Assembly: GCF_900078305.2 (NCBI RefSeq)
Contig: NZ_LT546025.1
Location: forward strand, 62,001 to 126,000
Direction: 5' to 3'
From: Corynebacterium bouchesdurhonense
GTDB taxonomy: Bacteria; Actinomycetota; Actinomycetes; Mycobacteriales; Mycobacteriaceae
DNA: 64,000 nt
The notes under the pieces are model-generated. The model saw only the letters and a list, made by a program, of their open reading frames with translations. It was not told where the DNA came from and ran no database searches. This document shows, piece by piece, positions 8,286 through 17,008 of this stretch. Within the stretch, counting starts at the first letter, position 1. Each line of letters begins with the position of its first letter. The position numbers were made by a program, and so were the translations under genes.

Positions 8286-8751
8286 CCGCGTCAGGGCCCT
8301 CGCCGGCGAGCGGGAGGTCCTCGATCCGGGCTGCCTCGCGCACCCCGGCGGAATCCGCGGCGTCGGCGAACGAGCCCGGGCGCTGGTACGGCTCGAGGCC
8401 CTCGACCTCGATGACGGGGCAGTCAGCGTACAAGCGGTCCAGGCCGTAGAAGTCGCGCTCCGCCTCGCGCTGGACGTGCACCACAAAGTGCCCGTAATCC
8501 AAAAGCACCCAGCGGTACTCCCGGTTGCCTTCGCGCCGCTTGGGCTCAAGGCCGGCCTTGGTCAGCTCGTCTTCCACCTCCTCAACAATCGCCGCCACCT
8601 GGCGCTCGGTCTCGGCCGAGGCCACGACGAAGATGTCGGTGATGGCCATGACGTTGGAGACGTCGATGACGGCGATGTTCGCGCCGAGCTTCTCGTCCGC
8701 GGCCTTGGCGGCGATTTTCGCTTGGTCGATGGAGATCTGCGAAGCAGTCAA
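8275..8751 (-). CDS. rsfS: Ribosome silencing factor RsfS
   Basis: A 158-residue protein with the RsfS/Iojap core: KLGANIAVIDVSNVMAITDIFVVASAETERQV, then WVLLDYGHFVVHVQREAERDFYGLDRLYAD. RsfS binds ribosomal protein L14 and blocks subunit joining when nutrients are scarce. Compared with typical proteins of 105-120 residues it has a hydrophilic C-terminal extension of about 40 residues. It lies downstream of nadD, as in most actinobacteria, and overlaps the following phosphatase gene. Confidence 0.95.
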   Translation of the reverse strand: MTASQISIDQAKIAAKAADEKLGANIAVIDVSNVMAITDIFVVASAETERQVAAIVEEVEDELTKAGLEPKRREGNREYRWVLLDYGHFVVHVQREAERDFYGLDRLYADCPVIEVEGLEPYQRPGSFADAADSAGVREAARIEDLPLAGEGPDADEI

Positions 8752-8830
8752 GCTACATCCTTATATCCGGAGAAACGCTGGCAATTGCCCCTAGTGTACT
8801 GGCAGCTTGCCGAGCGCACGCGCCCGGCCG

Positions 8831-9439
8831 TCAGGCGTAGAGGCGGTGCTTGGCTATGTACTGCACCACGCCGTCGGGCACCAGGTACCACACGGGCCGC
8901 CCGGCGGCGGCGCGCGCGCGGCAGTCGGTGGAGGAGATCGCCATCGCGGGGATGTCCAGCAGGTGGACGCGTTCCTGAATGTCGGCCGGCAGCATGTCCT
9001 CGGTTAGCTCGTAGCCGGGGCGCGTCACGCCGACGAACTCCGCCAGCGCGAACATGTCCTCCCAGTCGTGCCAGGACATGATCGAGCTGAGCGCGTCGGC
9101 GCCGGTGATGAAGTAGAGATCCGCGTCCGGGTAGTCGCCCCGCACGTCGCGCAGGGTGTCGATGGTGTAGGTCGGACCTGCGCGGTCGATGTCCACGCGG
9201 GAGACGGTGAATCGCGGGTTGGAGGCGGTGGCAATCACCGTCATCAGGTAGCGGTCCTCCGCGGGCGAGATTTTCCGCCCGGCTTTCTGCCATGGCTCGC
9301 CGGTGGGCACGAACACCACCTCGTCCAGCCCAAAGCGGTGCGCCGCCTCGCTCGCGGCCACCAGGTGGCCGTGGTGGATGGGGTCGAAGGTGCCGCCCAT
9401 CACCCCCACCCGGAGCTTGTTGCTTGTCGACGCACCCAT
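8831..9439 (-). CDS. nadD: Nicotinate-nucleotide adenylyltransferase
   Basis: A 202-residue enzyme that adenylates nicotinic acid mononucleotide in NAD synthesis. [11 protein letters not shown] at residues 15-25 is the nucleotidyltransferase signature, and [15 protein letters not shown] is the ISSTxxR motif. The start codon directly abuts the end of proA, so the two are probably co-transcribed. The N-terminal extension MGASTSNKL is encoded by a copy of the dispersed 10-mer; translation could instead begin at the internal GTG preceding MGGTFDP. Confidence 0.95.
   Translation of the reverse strand: MGASTSNKLRVGVMGGTFDPIHHGHLVAASEAAHRFGLDEVVFVPTGEPWQKAGRKISPAEDRYLMTVIATASNPRFTVSRVDIDRAGPTYTIDTLRDVRGDYPDADLYFITGADALSSIMSWHDWEDMFALAEFVGVTRPGYELTEDMLPADIQERVHLLDIPAMAISSTDCRARAAAGRPVWYLVPDGVVQYIAKHRLYA
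9422..9431 (-). repeat. GTCGACAAGC dispersed motif at the nadD start
   Basis: Exact copy of the 10-mer immediately after the nadD start codon, read as GASTS. The same sequence read in this frame gives GASTSK in the acyl-CoA ligase. These residues lie before the conserved fold. Confidence 0.65.
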
Positions 9440-10723
9440 CTACGCCCTCACCTGGCCCGAGCCCTCAAGAATCCACTTGGTGGTGGTGAGCTCCGGCAGC
9501 GCCATCGGCCCGCGCGCGTGCAGCTTCTGGGTGGAGATGCCGATCTCCGCGCCCATGCCGTACTGCTCGCCGTCCGTGAAGGCTGTAGAGGCGTTGAGCA
9601 CCACCGCGGCGGAATCCACGGCGCCGGCGAAGCGCCGCAGCGCGTCTGCGTCCTGGGAGGCGATGGCGTCGGTGTGGCCGCTGGAGTAGCGGGCGATGTG
9701 CGAAACGGCGCCGTCAACGCCGTCCACCACCGCGCTTGCAATGTCCATGCTCAGGTACTCCTCGGCGAAATCCGCCTCGGTGGCGGGCTCCACCCGCGCG
9801 CCGAAGGCGGCGTGGGCGTCCATGTCGCCGTGCACCCGCACGCCCGCCTGCTGCAGCGCCTGGATCACCGCGAGCTTGTCGGCGTCGGGCAGGGCGGCGT
9901 CGAGCAGCACGGTCTCGGTTGCGTTGCAGACGGACACGCGCCGCGTCTTGCCGTTTATCAGCATCGCGATCGCCTTGTCCAGGTCCGCGGCCTTATCCAC
10001 GTAGAAGTGGCAGTTGCCCGTGCCCGTCTCGATGGTGGGCACGGTGGCGCCGGTCACCACGGCCTCGATCAGGCGCGCCCCGCCGCGGGGGATCACCACG
10101 TCCACCAGGCCGCGCGCGGTGATGAGGTCCTGCACCGAGTCGTGCGTCTCGCACGGCAGGAGCTGCACGGCTTCGCGCGGGAGGTCGTGCGCGGCGAGCA
10201 CGTCCTGGAGCACCTCCACGAGCTGGGCGTTGGAGTGCCTGGCAGTCTTCGAGCCGCGCAGCAGCGCGGCGTTGCCGGACTTCAGTGCGAGGCCGAACGC
10301 GTCGACGGTGACGTTGGGACGCGCCTCGTAGACCATGCCCATCACGCCGAGCGGCACGCGCACCTGCTTCATGGCGATGCCGTTATCCATGGTGTGGCCG
10401 CGTAGCACCTCCCCCACCGGGTCCTCCAGGCCAGCGACTTGGCGCAGCCCTCCGGCGATGCCGTTGATGCGTTCCTCGCTGAGCGCCAAGCGATCCAGCA
10501 GCGACTCAGCCATACCGCCAGCGCGGCCAGCGTCGATGTCCTGCCGGTTCGCCTCGAGGATCTCCGCTGCGCGGGACTCGAGTGTGTCCGCCGCAGCGAG
10601 GAGCGTCTCGTTCTTCTTCGGTGTGCTCAGCGTGGCAAGTGTTGGCGCGACCTGCTTCGCGGCGCGGGCCTTGGCAAGGACTTCGTCGCGTTCTGCCTGG
10701 CGTTGTGCGGTGGGCTCAGTCAT
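9440..10723 (-). CDS. proA: Glutamate-5-semialdehyde dehydrogenase
   Basis: A 427-residue ProA, the NADPH-dependent reduction of glutamyl phosphate in proline synthesis. Family features include [19 protein letters not shown], the GSKTARHSN segment, the catalytic cysteine in VSVCNATET and the C-terminal [10 protein letters not shown]. The ATG at 10723 has no purine-rich ribosome site but has TACGAT six bases upstream, suggesting a leaderless transcript. Its usual partner proB lies about 3.6 kb away; the 2-hydroxyacid dehydrogenase between them is part of the corynebacterial pro locus, whereas vapBC and the ars genes are additions. Confidence 0.96.
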   Translation of the reverse strand: MTEPTAQRQAERDEVLAKARAAKQVAPTLATLSTPKKNETLLAAADTLESRAAEILEANRQDIDAGRAGGMAESLLDRLALSEERINGIAGGLRQVAGLEDPVGEVLRGHTMDNGIAMKQVRVPLGVMGMVYEARPNVTVDAFGLALKSGNAALLRGSKTARHSNAQLVEVLQDVLAAHDLPREAVQLLPCETHDSVQDLITARGLVDVVIPRGGARLIEAVVTGATVPTIETGTGNCHFYVDKAADLDKAIAMLINGKTRRVSVCNATETVLLDAALPDADKLAVIQALQQAGVRVHGDMDAHAAFGARVEPATEADFAEEYLSMDIASAVVDGVDGAVSHIARYSSGHTDAIASQDADALRRFAGAVDSAAVVLNASTAFTDGEQYGMGAEIGISTQKLHARGPMALPELTTTKWILEGSGQVRA

Positions 10724-10729
10724 GGGGCA

Positions 10730-10735
10730 ATCGTA
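10730..10735 (-). promoter_or_regulatory. Possible -10 element of proA
   Basis: TACGAT on the minus strand, six bases before the proA ATG. It fits the corynebacterial TANNNT consensus and the spacing of leaderless transcripts. No convincing -35 is seen, so support is limited. Confidence 0.35.
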
Positions 10736-10777
10736 GCGGAGCGGCCAAGTCCGGGGAGCGCACCAGTCGAAGGAGCC

Positions 10778-10806
10778 TTGACACGCAGCAGGGCCCGCGC
10801 CACCAT
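10778..10806 (+). promoter_or_regulatory. Promoter of vapBC, leaderless geometry
   Basis: TTGACA at 10778-10783, a 17-base spacer and CACCAT at 10801-10806, with the vapB ATG six bases further on. There is no ribosome site, so transcription probably starts at or next to the ATG. Toxin-antitoxin promoters of this kind are usually repressed by the complex itself. Confidence 0.5.
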
Positions 10807-10812
10807 CAAAAC

Positions 10813-11043
10813 ATGGCTGAGTTGAAGGTGGACAATGTTCCAGAGGAACTGATGGAGCGTCTGAGCGAGAAAGCCCAGGGTCGGGGCCTCACCATTTCTG
10901 CCCTAGTCGTGGCGGAGCTGTCGGAATCGCTCCGCCGACCGACGCGAAATGAGGTTCTAGACCGAATCGCAGCACAAGCGCCAGCAAGCCTTAGAGAAGA
11001 CGAAATCGTCCGCGCGGTGCGTTCGGAGCGGGACTCACGTTGA
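10813..11043 (+). CDS. vapB: VapB/FitA-like antitoxin (ribbon-helix-helix)
   Basis: A 76-residue protein starting [20 protein letters not shown], a typical ribbon-helix-helix DNA-binding N-terminus of the FitA-like antitoxin group, followed by a charged tail ending RSERDSR that would bind the toxin. It overlaps vapC by four bases (the TTG start overlaps the TGA stop). The antitoxin is expected to repress its own promoter and neutralise the PIN-domain toxin. Base composition is lower in G+C than the flanking pro genes, which together with location suggests acquisition. Confidence 0.88.
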   Translation: MAELKVDNVPEELMERLSEKAQGRGLTISALVVAELSESLRRPTRNEVLDRIAAQAPASLREDEIVRAVRSERDSR

Positions 11044-11435
11044 AAGTCCTAGATTCTTCCGCGGCGATCGAGCTGATTCTGGCGACGCCCCGCGGACAGC
11101 GCGTCGCTGCGGTATTTCGCGATCCTGCAACCGCGATCGCCGCCCCTGAGTTATTGATAACTGAGACTCTTCAGGTGCTCCGCCGGTTGATGCGTTCGGG
11201 AGCGCTCACGGAATCGGAGGCTCAGGTAGCGATTGCCAATCTTCGAGATCTCGATGTTATTTATTACGGCCACGGTAGCCTTATCGATCGGGTTTGGGAA
11301 CTCCGTGACAATATGTCCGCCTACGATGCCACCTTCACTTCCCTCGCGGAGCATTTGGGGGCCACTCTTGTCACCGCAGATGCGCGGCTCTCAAACGCTC
11401 CGGGATCATCCGCTGAAGTAGTCCTGATTCGTTGA
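11040..11435 (+). CDS. vapC: VapC-type PIN-domain ribonuclease toxin
   Basis: A 131-residue PIN-domain protein using a TTG start overlapping the vapB stop. Acidic residues expected of the active site are visible: D4 in VLDSSAAIE, the Glu of LLITETLQ, the Asp in SAYDATFTSLAEHLG and the Asp in LVTADARL. VapC toxins cleave tRNA or rRNA. The gene has many A/T-ending codons (for example around the DVIYYGHGS segment), unlike its neighbours. All catalytic positions look intact, so it is probably active. Confidence 0.9.
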   Translation: MKVLDSSAAIELILATPRGQRVAAVFRDPATAIAAPELLITETLQVLRRLMRSGALTESEAQVAIANLRDLDVIYYGHGSLIDRVWELRDNMSAYDATFTSLAEHLGATLVTADARLSNAPGSSAEVVLIR

Positions 11436-11444
11436 ATTCCGCTC

Positions 11445-12356
11445 TTAGTACCCGGCGTCGACATCGACCTCGGTCTGCATCTTCTCCCCGGCCTGGAAGA
11501 GCTCCCAGTTCTTCGCTGCAAGCGGGCCCACGCGGCGCTTCATGTACCGCGGAATGTTCGCGGTGTGCGGTGTGATCACGCAGTTATCCAGATCCCACAG
11601 CGGGTGGTCGGACGGGAGCGGTTCGGGGTCGGTGACATCGAGACCAGCACCACCGATTGCGCCGTTACGTAGCGCTTCTGTGAGAGCGTCGGTGTCAATC
11701 AACGGGCCGCGGCCTACGTTGACCACCACCGCGGTGTCCTTCATCTTGGCCAGCACATCCGCGTCGACAATGTGGCGGGTCTGGTCGGTGAGCGGGGTGA
11801 GCAGCACGAAGATGTCGTTTTCCGTCCACACTTTGTCGGCCTCGTCGATCTTCACCGTGCGCGCCGCACCTTCGACGTCGTTGCCAGAGCGATTCACTGC
11901 CGTGACCTCGACGCCAAACGGGGCAATGAACTCGATCAGCTTCTTGCCGATGCCGCCGGCACCGATCAGGGCGAGCTTCTGGCCGTCGAAAAGGAAACCT
12001 GTTTCCTCGGCGAGCTCCTTTTGGTTCCACTCGCGCGAGACGGCCTTGTGGCGGTGCAGCACGGCGAGGATGAGCGCGAGCGTCGACTCTGCAACGGTGT
12101 CATCGTAAAGCCCGGCGGCGTTGGCCCAACGTACGTCGTGGGCAGTGAGCACACCGGCGGACAACAGGTTGTCCACGCCCGCGTAGGCGATCTGGACGAC
12201 CTTGACGCTCTCTGGCAGGGTCTCCGGGAACTCGTCCGGGCCGCCGCGGTAGATCAGCATGTCCGGGTTATCGCTAAGCTCGACGAACTCGTGGCCTTCC
12301 GCCTCGAGTGCATGCACGACTTCGTCCCATGGCTTAGGCAAGAATGCGAACTTCAT
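11445..12356 (-). CDS. D-isomer-specific 2-hydroxyacid dehydrogenase
   Basis: A 303-residue NAD-binding enzyme starting MKFAFLPKPWDEVVHALEAE. The Rossmann motif is ALIGAGGIGKKLIEF; the family signatures NVGRGPLIDTDAL and the catalytic HTAN near the C-terminus are present. A dehydrogenase of unknown function is recorded between proB and proA in Corynebacterium glutamicum, and this gene occupies that place. The substrate is unknown. Here it has been separated from proA by vapBC and from proB by the arsenic genes. Confidence 0.9.
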   Translation of the reverse strand: MKFAFLPKPWDEVVHALEAEGHEFVELSDNPDMLIYRGGPDEFPETLPESVKVVQIAYAGVDNLLSAGVLTAHDVRWANAAGLYDDTVAESTLALILAVLHRHKAVSREWNQKELAEETGFLFDGQKLALIGAGGIGKKLIEFIAPFGVEVTAVNRSGNDVEGAARTVKIDEADKVWTENDIFVLLTPLTDQTRHIVDADVLAKMKDTAVVVNVGRGPLIDTDALTEALRNGAIGGAGLDVTDPEPLPSDHPLWDLDNCVITPHTANIPRYMKRRVGPLAAKNWELFQAGEKMQTEVDVDAGY

Positions 12357-12390
12357 GCCTGCCCAAGGTAGCGCTCGCGCCAGCCTCGCG

Positions 12391-12810
12391 TCACGCTTTG
12401 AGTATCTCGTCCACCAGGTCGCGCACCTTCGCGTCAATATCGCCGCGCACCAACCGCATGCGCTCCATCCCCTCGATGCCGCACTCCGAAGGCTCGTCGA
12501 TGAGCCATTGCTCCAGTGTGCCACTTGCGTCAGCGGGCAGATCAACGCTCGCCTCCTGCCCCAGCACGACAACGCGGTCAGCGGAGCGCAAGAGCTTCCC
12601 ATCAATCGGCTTCGGATGGCCTTTCGCCATGTCCACTCCGACCTCTGCAAGCGCCTCTACCGACTGCTGGTTCAGCGACGCGCCCGGCTCGGTGCCCGCG
12701 GAGAACACTTCGAGCCGCTCCCCCGCATGATGCTGGGCCAAAGCCGCAGCCATCTGGGACTTCCCGCTGTTCCGGACGCAGATGAATAGTACTTGAGGCG
12801 TAGATTGCAT
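12391..12810 (-). CDS. arsC: Arsenate reductase, low-molecular-weight phosphatase type
   Basis: A 139-residue protein of the LMW tyrosine-phosphatase fold. The loop [11 protein letters not shown] at residues 11-21 holds the nucleophilic cysteine and closely resembles the corynebacterial arsenate-mycothiol transferases ArsC1/ArsC2, which transfer mycothiol to arsenate before mycoredoxin reduces it. There is no second resolving cysteine pair of the thioredoxin-coupled type: the only other cysteine I see is in SECGIEG, supporting mycothiol use. It follows acr3 by 29 bases and is probably co-transcribed with it. Confidence 0.88.
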   Translation of the reverse strand: MQSTPQVLFICVRNSGKSQMAAALAQHHAGERLEVFSAGTEPGASLNQQSVEALAEVGVDMAKGHPKPIDGKLLRSADRVVVLGQEASVDLPADASGTLEQWLIDEPSECGIEGMERMRLVRGDIDAKVRDLVDEILKA

Positions 12811-12839
12811 AGTGGCAGTTCCTTCCTAATAGGTTCCCG

Positions 12840-13940
12840 CTAAGTCGCGGCTGGAGCCGATGAGTGGGCGGGCGGCAAGGCGGGATCCCCCGGGAACAAT
12901 CTTGGCCCGAGGAACCTCATGACGTAGACGAGCCCGACAAGCACCGGGATCTCGATGAGCGGACCGATCGTGCCGGCGAGTGCTTGGGCGGACGCCGCGC
13001 CGAAGGTGCCGATCGATACCGCGATCGCCAGCTCGAAGTTGTTGCCGGCGGCGGTAAAAGCGACGGATGCGGATTGCGCGTACCCCATCCCCGTTGCCTG
13101 TGCAACGATGAGCGCCACGGCGAACATGCCCACGAAGTAGATCAACAGCGGCAGCGCCACCCGGGCCACGGTCCACGGGCGTGCGATGATCTGTTCCCCT
13201 TGGAGCGAGAAGAGCAGGACAATGGTGTACAGCAGTCCGACCAACGCCAGCGGCGAGATCGCCGGCAGAAAGGTGCGCTCGTACCAGTCGCGGCCCTTGG
13301 TCTGCTCGCCGACGATGCGCGAGCACACCCCGGCAAGCAGCGGGATGCCCAGGAAGACCAGCACCGAGGACACGATCGACCAGAACGAAAAGTCCGCGGA
13401 AGTCGTGGGAAGGCCCAGCCAGCCGGGCAGGATTTGCAAGTAGAACCATCCCAGCACGCCGAACATCGCGACCTGGAACACCGAGTTGATTGCCACCAGC
13501 ACCGCGGTTGCCTCTCGATCGGCGCAGGCGAGATCGGACCACACGAGCACCATCGCGATGCAGCGCGCCAGTCCGACGATGATCAACCCGGTGCGAAGCT
13601 CCGGCTCCTCGGGCAGGAAAGTCCACGCCAGCGCGAACATGAACGCGGGTCCGACGACCCAGTTGAGCACGGTGGAAACGACCATCAACCGGGTGTCGCG
13701 CGTCAGCTCGCGGGTTTTGTCGTAGCGCACTTTAGCCAGCGGCGGGTACATCATCACCAGCAGGCCGAGGGCGATCGGAATGGAAATGCCACCCACTTCC
13801 AGCCCTTTGAGCACGTGGCCCAGCTCCGGGACCGCATGCCCGAGTGCAAGCCCCAGCGCCATCGCCAGAAGAATCCACACCGGAAGGAACCGGTCAAGGA
13901 AAGACAGTCGGGCAGGTTTCGCCTGTATATTGACGTTCAT
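12840..13940 (-). CDS. acr3: Acr3-family arsenite efflux transporter
   Basis: A 366-residue membrane protein with about ten helices. FLPVWILLAMALGLALG at the start, the conserved cysteine region VGLARCIAMVLVWSDLACAD and AAGNNFELAIAV are family hallmarks of Acr3, which exports arsenite using the membrane potential. The start ATG is preceded directly by a promoter with no room for a leader or ribosome site. It lies in divergent arrangement with arsR and is followed by arsC, making a compact resistance cassette. Confidence 0.94.
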   Translation of the reverse strand: MNVNIQAKPARLSFLDRFLPVWILLAMALGLALGHAVPELGHVLKGLEVGGISIPIALGLLVMMYPPLAKVRYDKTRELTRDTRLMVVSTVLNWVVGPAFMFALAWTFLPEEPELRTGLIIVGLARCIAMVLVWSDLACADREATAVLVAINSVFQVAMFGVLGWFYLQILPGWLGLPTTSADFSFWSIVSSVLVFLGIPLLAGVCSRIVGEQTKGRDWYERTFLPAISPLALVGLLYTIVLLFSLQGEQIIARPWTVARVALPLLIYFVGMFAVALIVAQATGMGYAQSASVAFTAAGNNFELAIAVSIGTFGAASAQALAGTIGPLIEIPVLVGLVYVMRFLGPRLFPGDPALPPAHSSAPAAT

Positions 13941-13977
13941 CGATATGAAAACTAGTCGTCATATCGACGTATGTCAA
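13941..13977 (-). promoter_or_regulatory. acr3-arsC promoter with ArsR-type operator
   Basis: On the minus strand TTGACA (13972-13977), a 17-base spacer and TAGTTT (13949-13954) lie seven or eight bases before the acr3 ATG, a leaderless geometry. A perfect inverted repeat, CGATATGA (13941-13948) and TCATATCG (13959-13966), with a 10-base spacer covers the -10 element. A repressor bound there would block transcription, and the divergent arsR gene makes ArsR the obvious ligand. Confidence 0.65.
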
Positions 13978-13996
13978 TACTTAGAGGTGAGGGAGA

Positions 13997-14320
13997 TTGT
14001 CTAGTCGTCCGAATTGCTGCTCACTCGGAGCGGGTTTGCTCACCGCTGAGGAAGCGGAGCATTACGCCGATATTTTCAAAGTGCTCGCAGACCCCGCCCG
14101 CCTGCAACTGCTTTCACGTTTGGCTGCCGAGGAGTGCGAACCGATGAGCGTGACTGAACTCGCTCAGGGCTCTGGGTTGAGCCAGCCCACCGTTTCACAC
14201 CACCTGAAGAAACTCACGGAAGCTGGGTTGCTGGAAAAAGTCCGCACGGGCAGAACCGTCACACATCAGGTCTGCTCCGCCCCGTTTGCAGATCTTCGCA
14301 CCGTGCTCCAGATGGATTGA
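13997..14320 (+). CDS. arsR: ArsR-family arsenic-responsive repressor
   Basis: A 107-residue winged-helix repressor with a TTG start, supported by the purine-rich GAGGTGAGGGA just upstream. The recognition helix region is SVTELAQGSGLSQPTVSHHLKKL. Adjacent cysteines C7-C8 and a third at C47 match the spacing (39 residues) that I recall for the As(III) site of C. glutamicum ArsR (Cys15, Cys16, Cys55), rather than the ELCVCDL site of the E. coli type. It is divergent from acr3-arsC and ends six bases before the convergent proB end. Confidence 0.92.
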   Translation: MSSRPNCCSLGAGLLTAEEAEHYADIFKVLADPARLQLLSRLAAEECEPMSVTELAQGSGLSQPTVSHHLKKLTEAGLLEKVRTGRTVTHQVCSAPFADLRTVLQMD

Positions 14321-14326
14321 TCGGCC

Positions 14327-15451
14327 CTACAGGCGCGACGCGTAGTTGGACAGGTAGTCCGCGTGCACCACCGGGCGGCGCTGGTGCTCCGGTAGGTCCG
14401 CCGTGGGCTTGCCCAGCATGCCGGCGAGCTCCGCGGCGTTGTACGCCACCTCGCCGCGGCCGATCACCGCGGAATCGGGGCCGAGGATTTCCACGATGTC
14501 GCCCGCGTGGAACTCGCCCTCGATACCGGTGATGCCCACCGCGAGCAGGCTGGTGCCGCCGCGGGTGACCGCCTCCACCGCGCCGGCGTCGAGCCGCAGC
14601 ACGCCCTCCGCGTCGGCCGCGTAGAGCGCCCAGAACTTCCACGCCGAGAGCTTGCGGCCCGGGCGGGTGTGGAAGACGGTGCCCACGTCAGCGGCACCGA
14701 GCGCGGCGTCGATGCTGGCGGTGGAGGTCAAAAGCACCGGTACCCCGCCGCGCGCTGCTAGGCGCGCCGCGGAGACCTTCGCTGCCATGCCGCCGGTGCC
14801 GAACACGCCGCCGTCCCCGGCCCGCACCGCCTCCAGGTCGCTGCCACTTCGCACCTCGCCGATGAACCGGGCGCCCGGCACGGCGGGGTTGCGGTCATAC
14901 AGCCCGTCCACGTCGGAGAGCAGCACGAGCGCATCCGCCGAGATCAGCGTGGCCACGATCGCACTGAGCCGGTCGTTGTCGCCGAAGCGCATTTCGGACG
15001 TGGCCACCGTGTCGTTCTCGTTCACAATCGGCACCGCCCCCATCTGGCGCAGCCGGTCGATGGTGCGCTGCGCGTTGCGGGCGCGCTCGCGCGACCCGGC
15101 GTCTGACTGGGTCAGCAGCACCTGCCCCACCGTGCGGCCGTAGCGCGCGAACGAGGCGCCCCACACCTGCGCCAGGTGGATCTGCCCCACCGACGCCGCC
15201 GCCTGCTTGGTGGCCAGGTCGCGCGGCCGGGCGCGCAGCCCAAGTGGCGCCATGCCGGCCGCGATCGCGCCGGAGGAGACGACCACCACGTCGGTGCCGC
15301 GCGCGATGCGGGCCTCGATCGCGTCGACGATGCGGTCCACTTTTGCCTTGGACACGGCCCCGGTTGCGTCGACAAGCGAGCTCGTACCCAGCTTGACCAC
15401 AATCCGCCGAGCGGAGGCGATCTGCCCGCGCAGGTCGGTCGGCACAGCCAC
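14327..15451 (-). CDS. proB: Glutamate 5-kinase
   Basis: A 374-residue enzyme catalysing the first step of proline synthesis. The kinase domain starts [14 protein letters not shown] and includes [21 protein letters not shown] and [10 protein letters not shown]; a C-terminal PUA domain ([21 protein letters not shown]) follows. I chose the GTG at 15451, four bases after the obg stop codon and preceded by AGGGGTAGGG; a second in-frame GTG lies two codons later. The short gap implies co-transcription with obg. Confidence 0.94.
   Translation of the reverse strand: MAVPTDLRGQIASARRIVVKLGTSSLVDATGAVSKAKVDRIVDAIEARIARGTDVVVVSSGAIAAGMAPLGLRARPRDLATKQAAASVGQIHLAQVWGASFARYGRTVGQVLLTQSDAGSRERARNAQRTIDRLRQMGAVPIVNENDTVATSEMRFGDNDRLSAIVATLISADALVLLSDVDGLYDRNPAVPGARFIGEVRSGSDLEAVRAGDGGVFGTGGMAAKVSAARLAARGGVPVLLTSTASIDAALGAADVGTVFHTRPGRKLSAWKFWALYAADAEGVLRLDAGAVEAVTRGGTSLLAVGITGIEGEFHAGDIVEILGPDSAVIGRGEVAYNAAELAGMLGKPTADLPEHQRRPVVHADYLSNYASRL
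15368..15377 (+). repeat. GTCGACAAGC dispersed motif, copy inside proB
   Basis: Exact copy encoding SSLVDATG on the opposite strand, in the proB nucleotide-binding region. Protein conservation may account for part of it. Confidence 0.55.
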
Positions 15452-15455
15452 GGCC

Positions 15456-16961
15456 CTACCCCTGCCAGCGCTCGCGGTCGGCGGCCTCATCGGTGCCGAA
15501 GTCGTACTCGTCGATCAGGCCGCGGCGGGCCTGCGAGGCGCGCTTGCGCTCCTCGGCGGACGCGCGGGTGGTGCCTCCCAGGCGCGCGTCCTGCCCGCGA
15601 CCGGCCAGGGTCGGGTCGCCGCCGCGCGAGGGCTCCCAGTCGAAGGAAATGTCGCCGATGGTCACCGTGTCGCCCTCCTGCGCGCCGATCTTGCGCAGCG
15701 CGTCCTCCACGCCGGCCTTCTCCAGCCTGTCGGACAGGTAGCCCACCGCCTCGTCGTTCTCAAAATCTGTCTGGCGGATCCACCGCTCCGCCTTCTCGCC
15801 GGTGACCAGCCAGCCCTGCGGGTACAGCGGATCTCGCTCCACGCGGATGCCGGCGTTCCGCGAGCGGTTCGCGTCCTGGGGGCGGATAACCTCGGGTTTT
15901 TGGGCTTCGCTTGCCGTCGCCCGCTGCGAGCGCGACCCCTTCACCACATCCCACAACGCCCACTTGAGCTCGTCGAGCCCCTCGCGCGTGGCGGTGGAGG
16001 TGAGGTAGACGGGCCAGCCGAAGCGCTCCACGATGTCTGCGCGGAGGAACTCGGCGAGCTCCTTCGCCTCGGGCACGTCCACCTTGTTCAGCACCACGAT
16101 GCGCGGACGTTCGCGCAGGTCGCCGAGGCCGGAATCCATGTCCAGCGCCTCGGCGTAATTGGCCAGCTCACCCTCGAGCGCCTCGATGTCTGAAAGCGGG
16201 TCACGCCCCGGCTCCATGGTGGCGGTGTCCACCACGTGCGCGAGCACGGCCGTGCGCTCGATGTGGCGCAGGAAGTCTAGTCCCAAGCCCTTGCCCTGGC
16301 TCGCGCCCGGGATCAGCCCGGGCACGTCCGCAATGGTGAAGGTGTCGTGCCCAACGTCGACCACGCCCAGATTCGGCGCCAGCGTGGTGAACGGGTAGTC
16401 CGCGATCTTCGGCTTCGCGGCCGAGAGCACAGAGATGAGCGAAGACTTGCCGGCTGAGGGGAAGCCCACCAGGCCCACGTCCGCCATGGACTTCAGCTCC
16501 AGGATCAGGTCGAGCGCCTCACCCGGCTCGCCCTTCAGCGCAAAACCGGGGGCCTTGCGCTTCGCGGTGGCCAGCGCCGCGTTGCCCAGGCCCCCGAAGC
16601 CGCCCTCGGCGGCGACGAAGCGGGTGCCGGGAACGGTGAGATCCGCCAGGATCTCACCGTCCTCGCTGCGCACGACGGTGCCGACGGGAACCTCCAGCAC
16701 CAAGTCCTCGCCGCGGGCGCCGTTGCGGTGATCGCCCTCGCCGTTGCCGCCGCGCTTCGCCTTCACGTGCGGGCGGTACTGGAAATCCAGCAGCGTGTGC
16801 ACTTGCGGGGAGACTTCCAAGATGATGTCACCGCCGTGGCCGCCGTTGCCGCCGTCAGGCCCGCCGAGCGGCTTAAACTTTTCGCGGTGCACTGACACGC
16901 AGCCGTGCCCGCCGTCACCGGCTTGCAGGTGCAGAACAGCTTGGTCAACAAATTGCGCCAT
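15456..16961 (-). CDS. obg: Obg-family GTPase
   Basis: A 501-residue GTPase of ribosome assembly and stress response. The glycine-rich Obg fold ([28 protein letters not shown]) is followed by the G domain with GFPSAGKSS near residue 166, DVPGLI and NKVD, then an OCT domain. The C-terminal tail of about 50 residues is charged. Its order with rpmA and rplU upstream and proB downstream is standard in actinobacteria, apart from the beta-helix gene inserted between rpmA and obg. Confidence 0.97.
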   Translation of the reverse strand: MAQFVDQAVLHLQAGDGGHGCVSVHREKFKPLGGPDGGNGGHGGDIILEVSPQVHTLLDFQYRPHVKAKRGGNGEGDHRNGARGEDLVLEVPVGTVVRSEDGEILADLTVPGTRFVAAEGGFGGLGNAALATAKRKAPGFALKGEPGEALDLILELKSMADVGLVGFPSAGKSSLISVLSAAKPKIADYPFTTLAPNLGVVDVGHDTFTIADVPGLIPGASQGKGLGLDFLRHIERTAVLAHVVDTATMEPGRDPLSDIEALEGELANYAEALDMDSGLGDLRERPRIVVLNKVDVPEAKELAEFLRADIVERFGWPVYLTSTATREGLDELKWALWDVVKGSRSQRATASEAQKPEVIRPQDANRSRNAGIRVERDPLYPQGWLVTGEKAERWIRQTDFENDEAVGYLSDRLEKAGVEDALRKIGAQEGDTVTIGDISFDWEPSRGGDPTLAGRGQDARLGGTTRASAEERKRASQARRGLIDEYDFGTDEAADRERWQG

Positions 16962-16982
16962 AGTCTCTCAGCCTACTTGGGC

Positions 16983-17008
16983 AGGACCTCAGAGGACCTC
17001 AGAGGACC
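16983..17008. repeat. 10-base tandem repeat at the 3' end of the beta-helix gene
   Basis: AGGACCTCAG occurs twice in tandem followed by AGGACC. The stop codon of the beta-helix gene lies inside it, and the obg start is 22 bases away. Confidence 0.7.

Noticed and set aside
10724..14326. A genomic island with integrase or IS ends
   Set aside because: No transposase, integrase, tRNA target or terminal repeats were seen; the additions are only inferred from gene order and composition.
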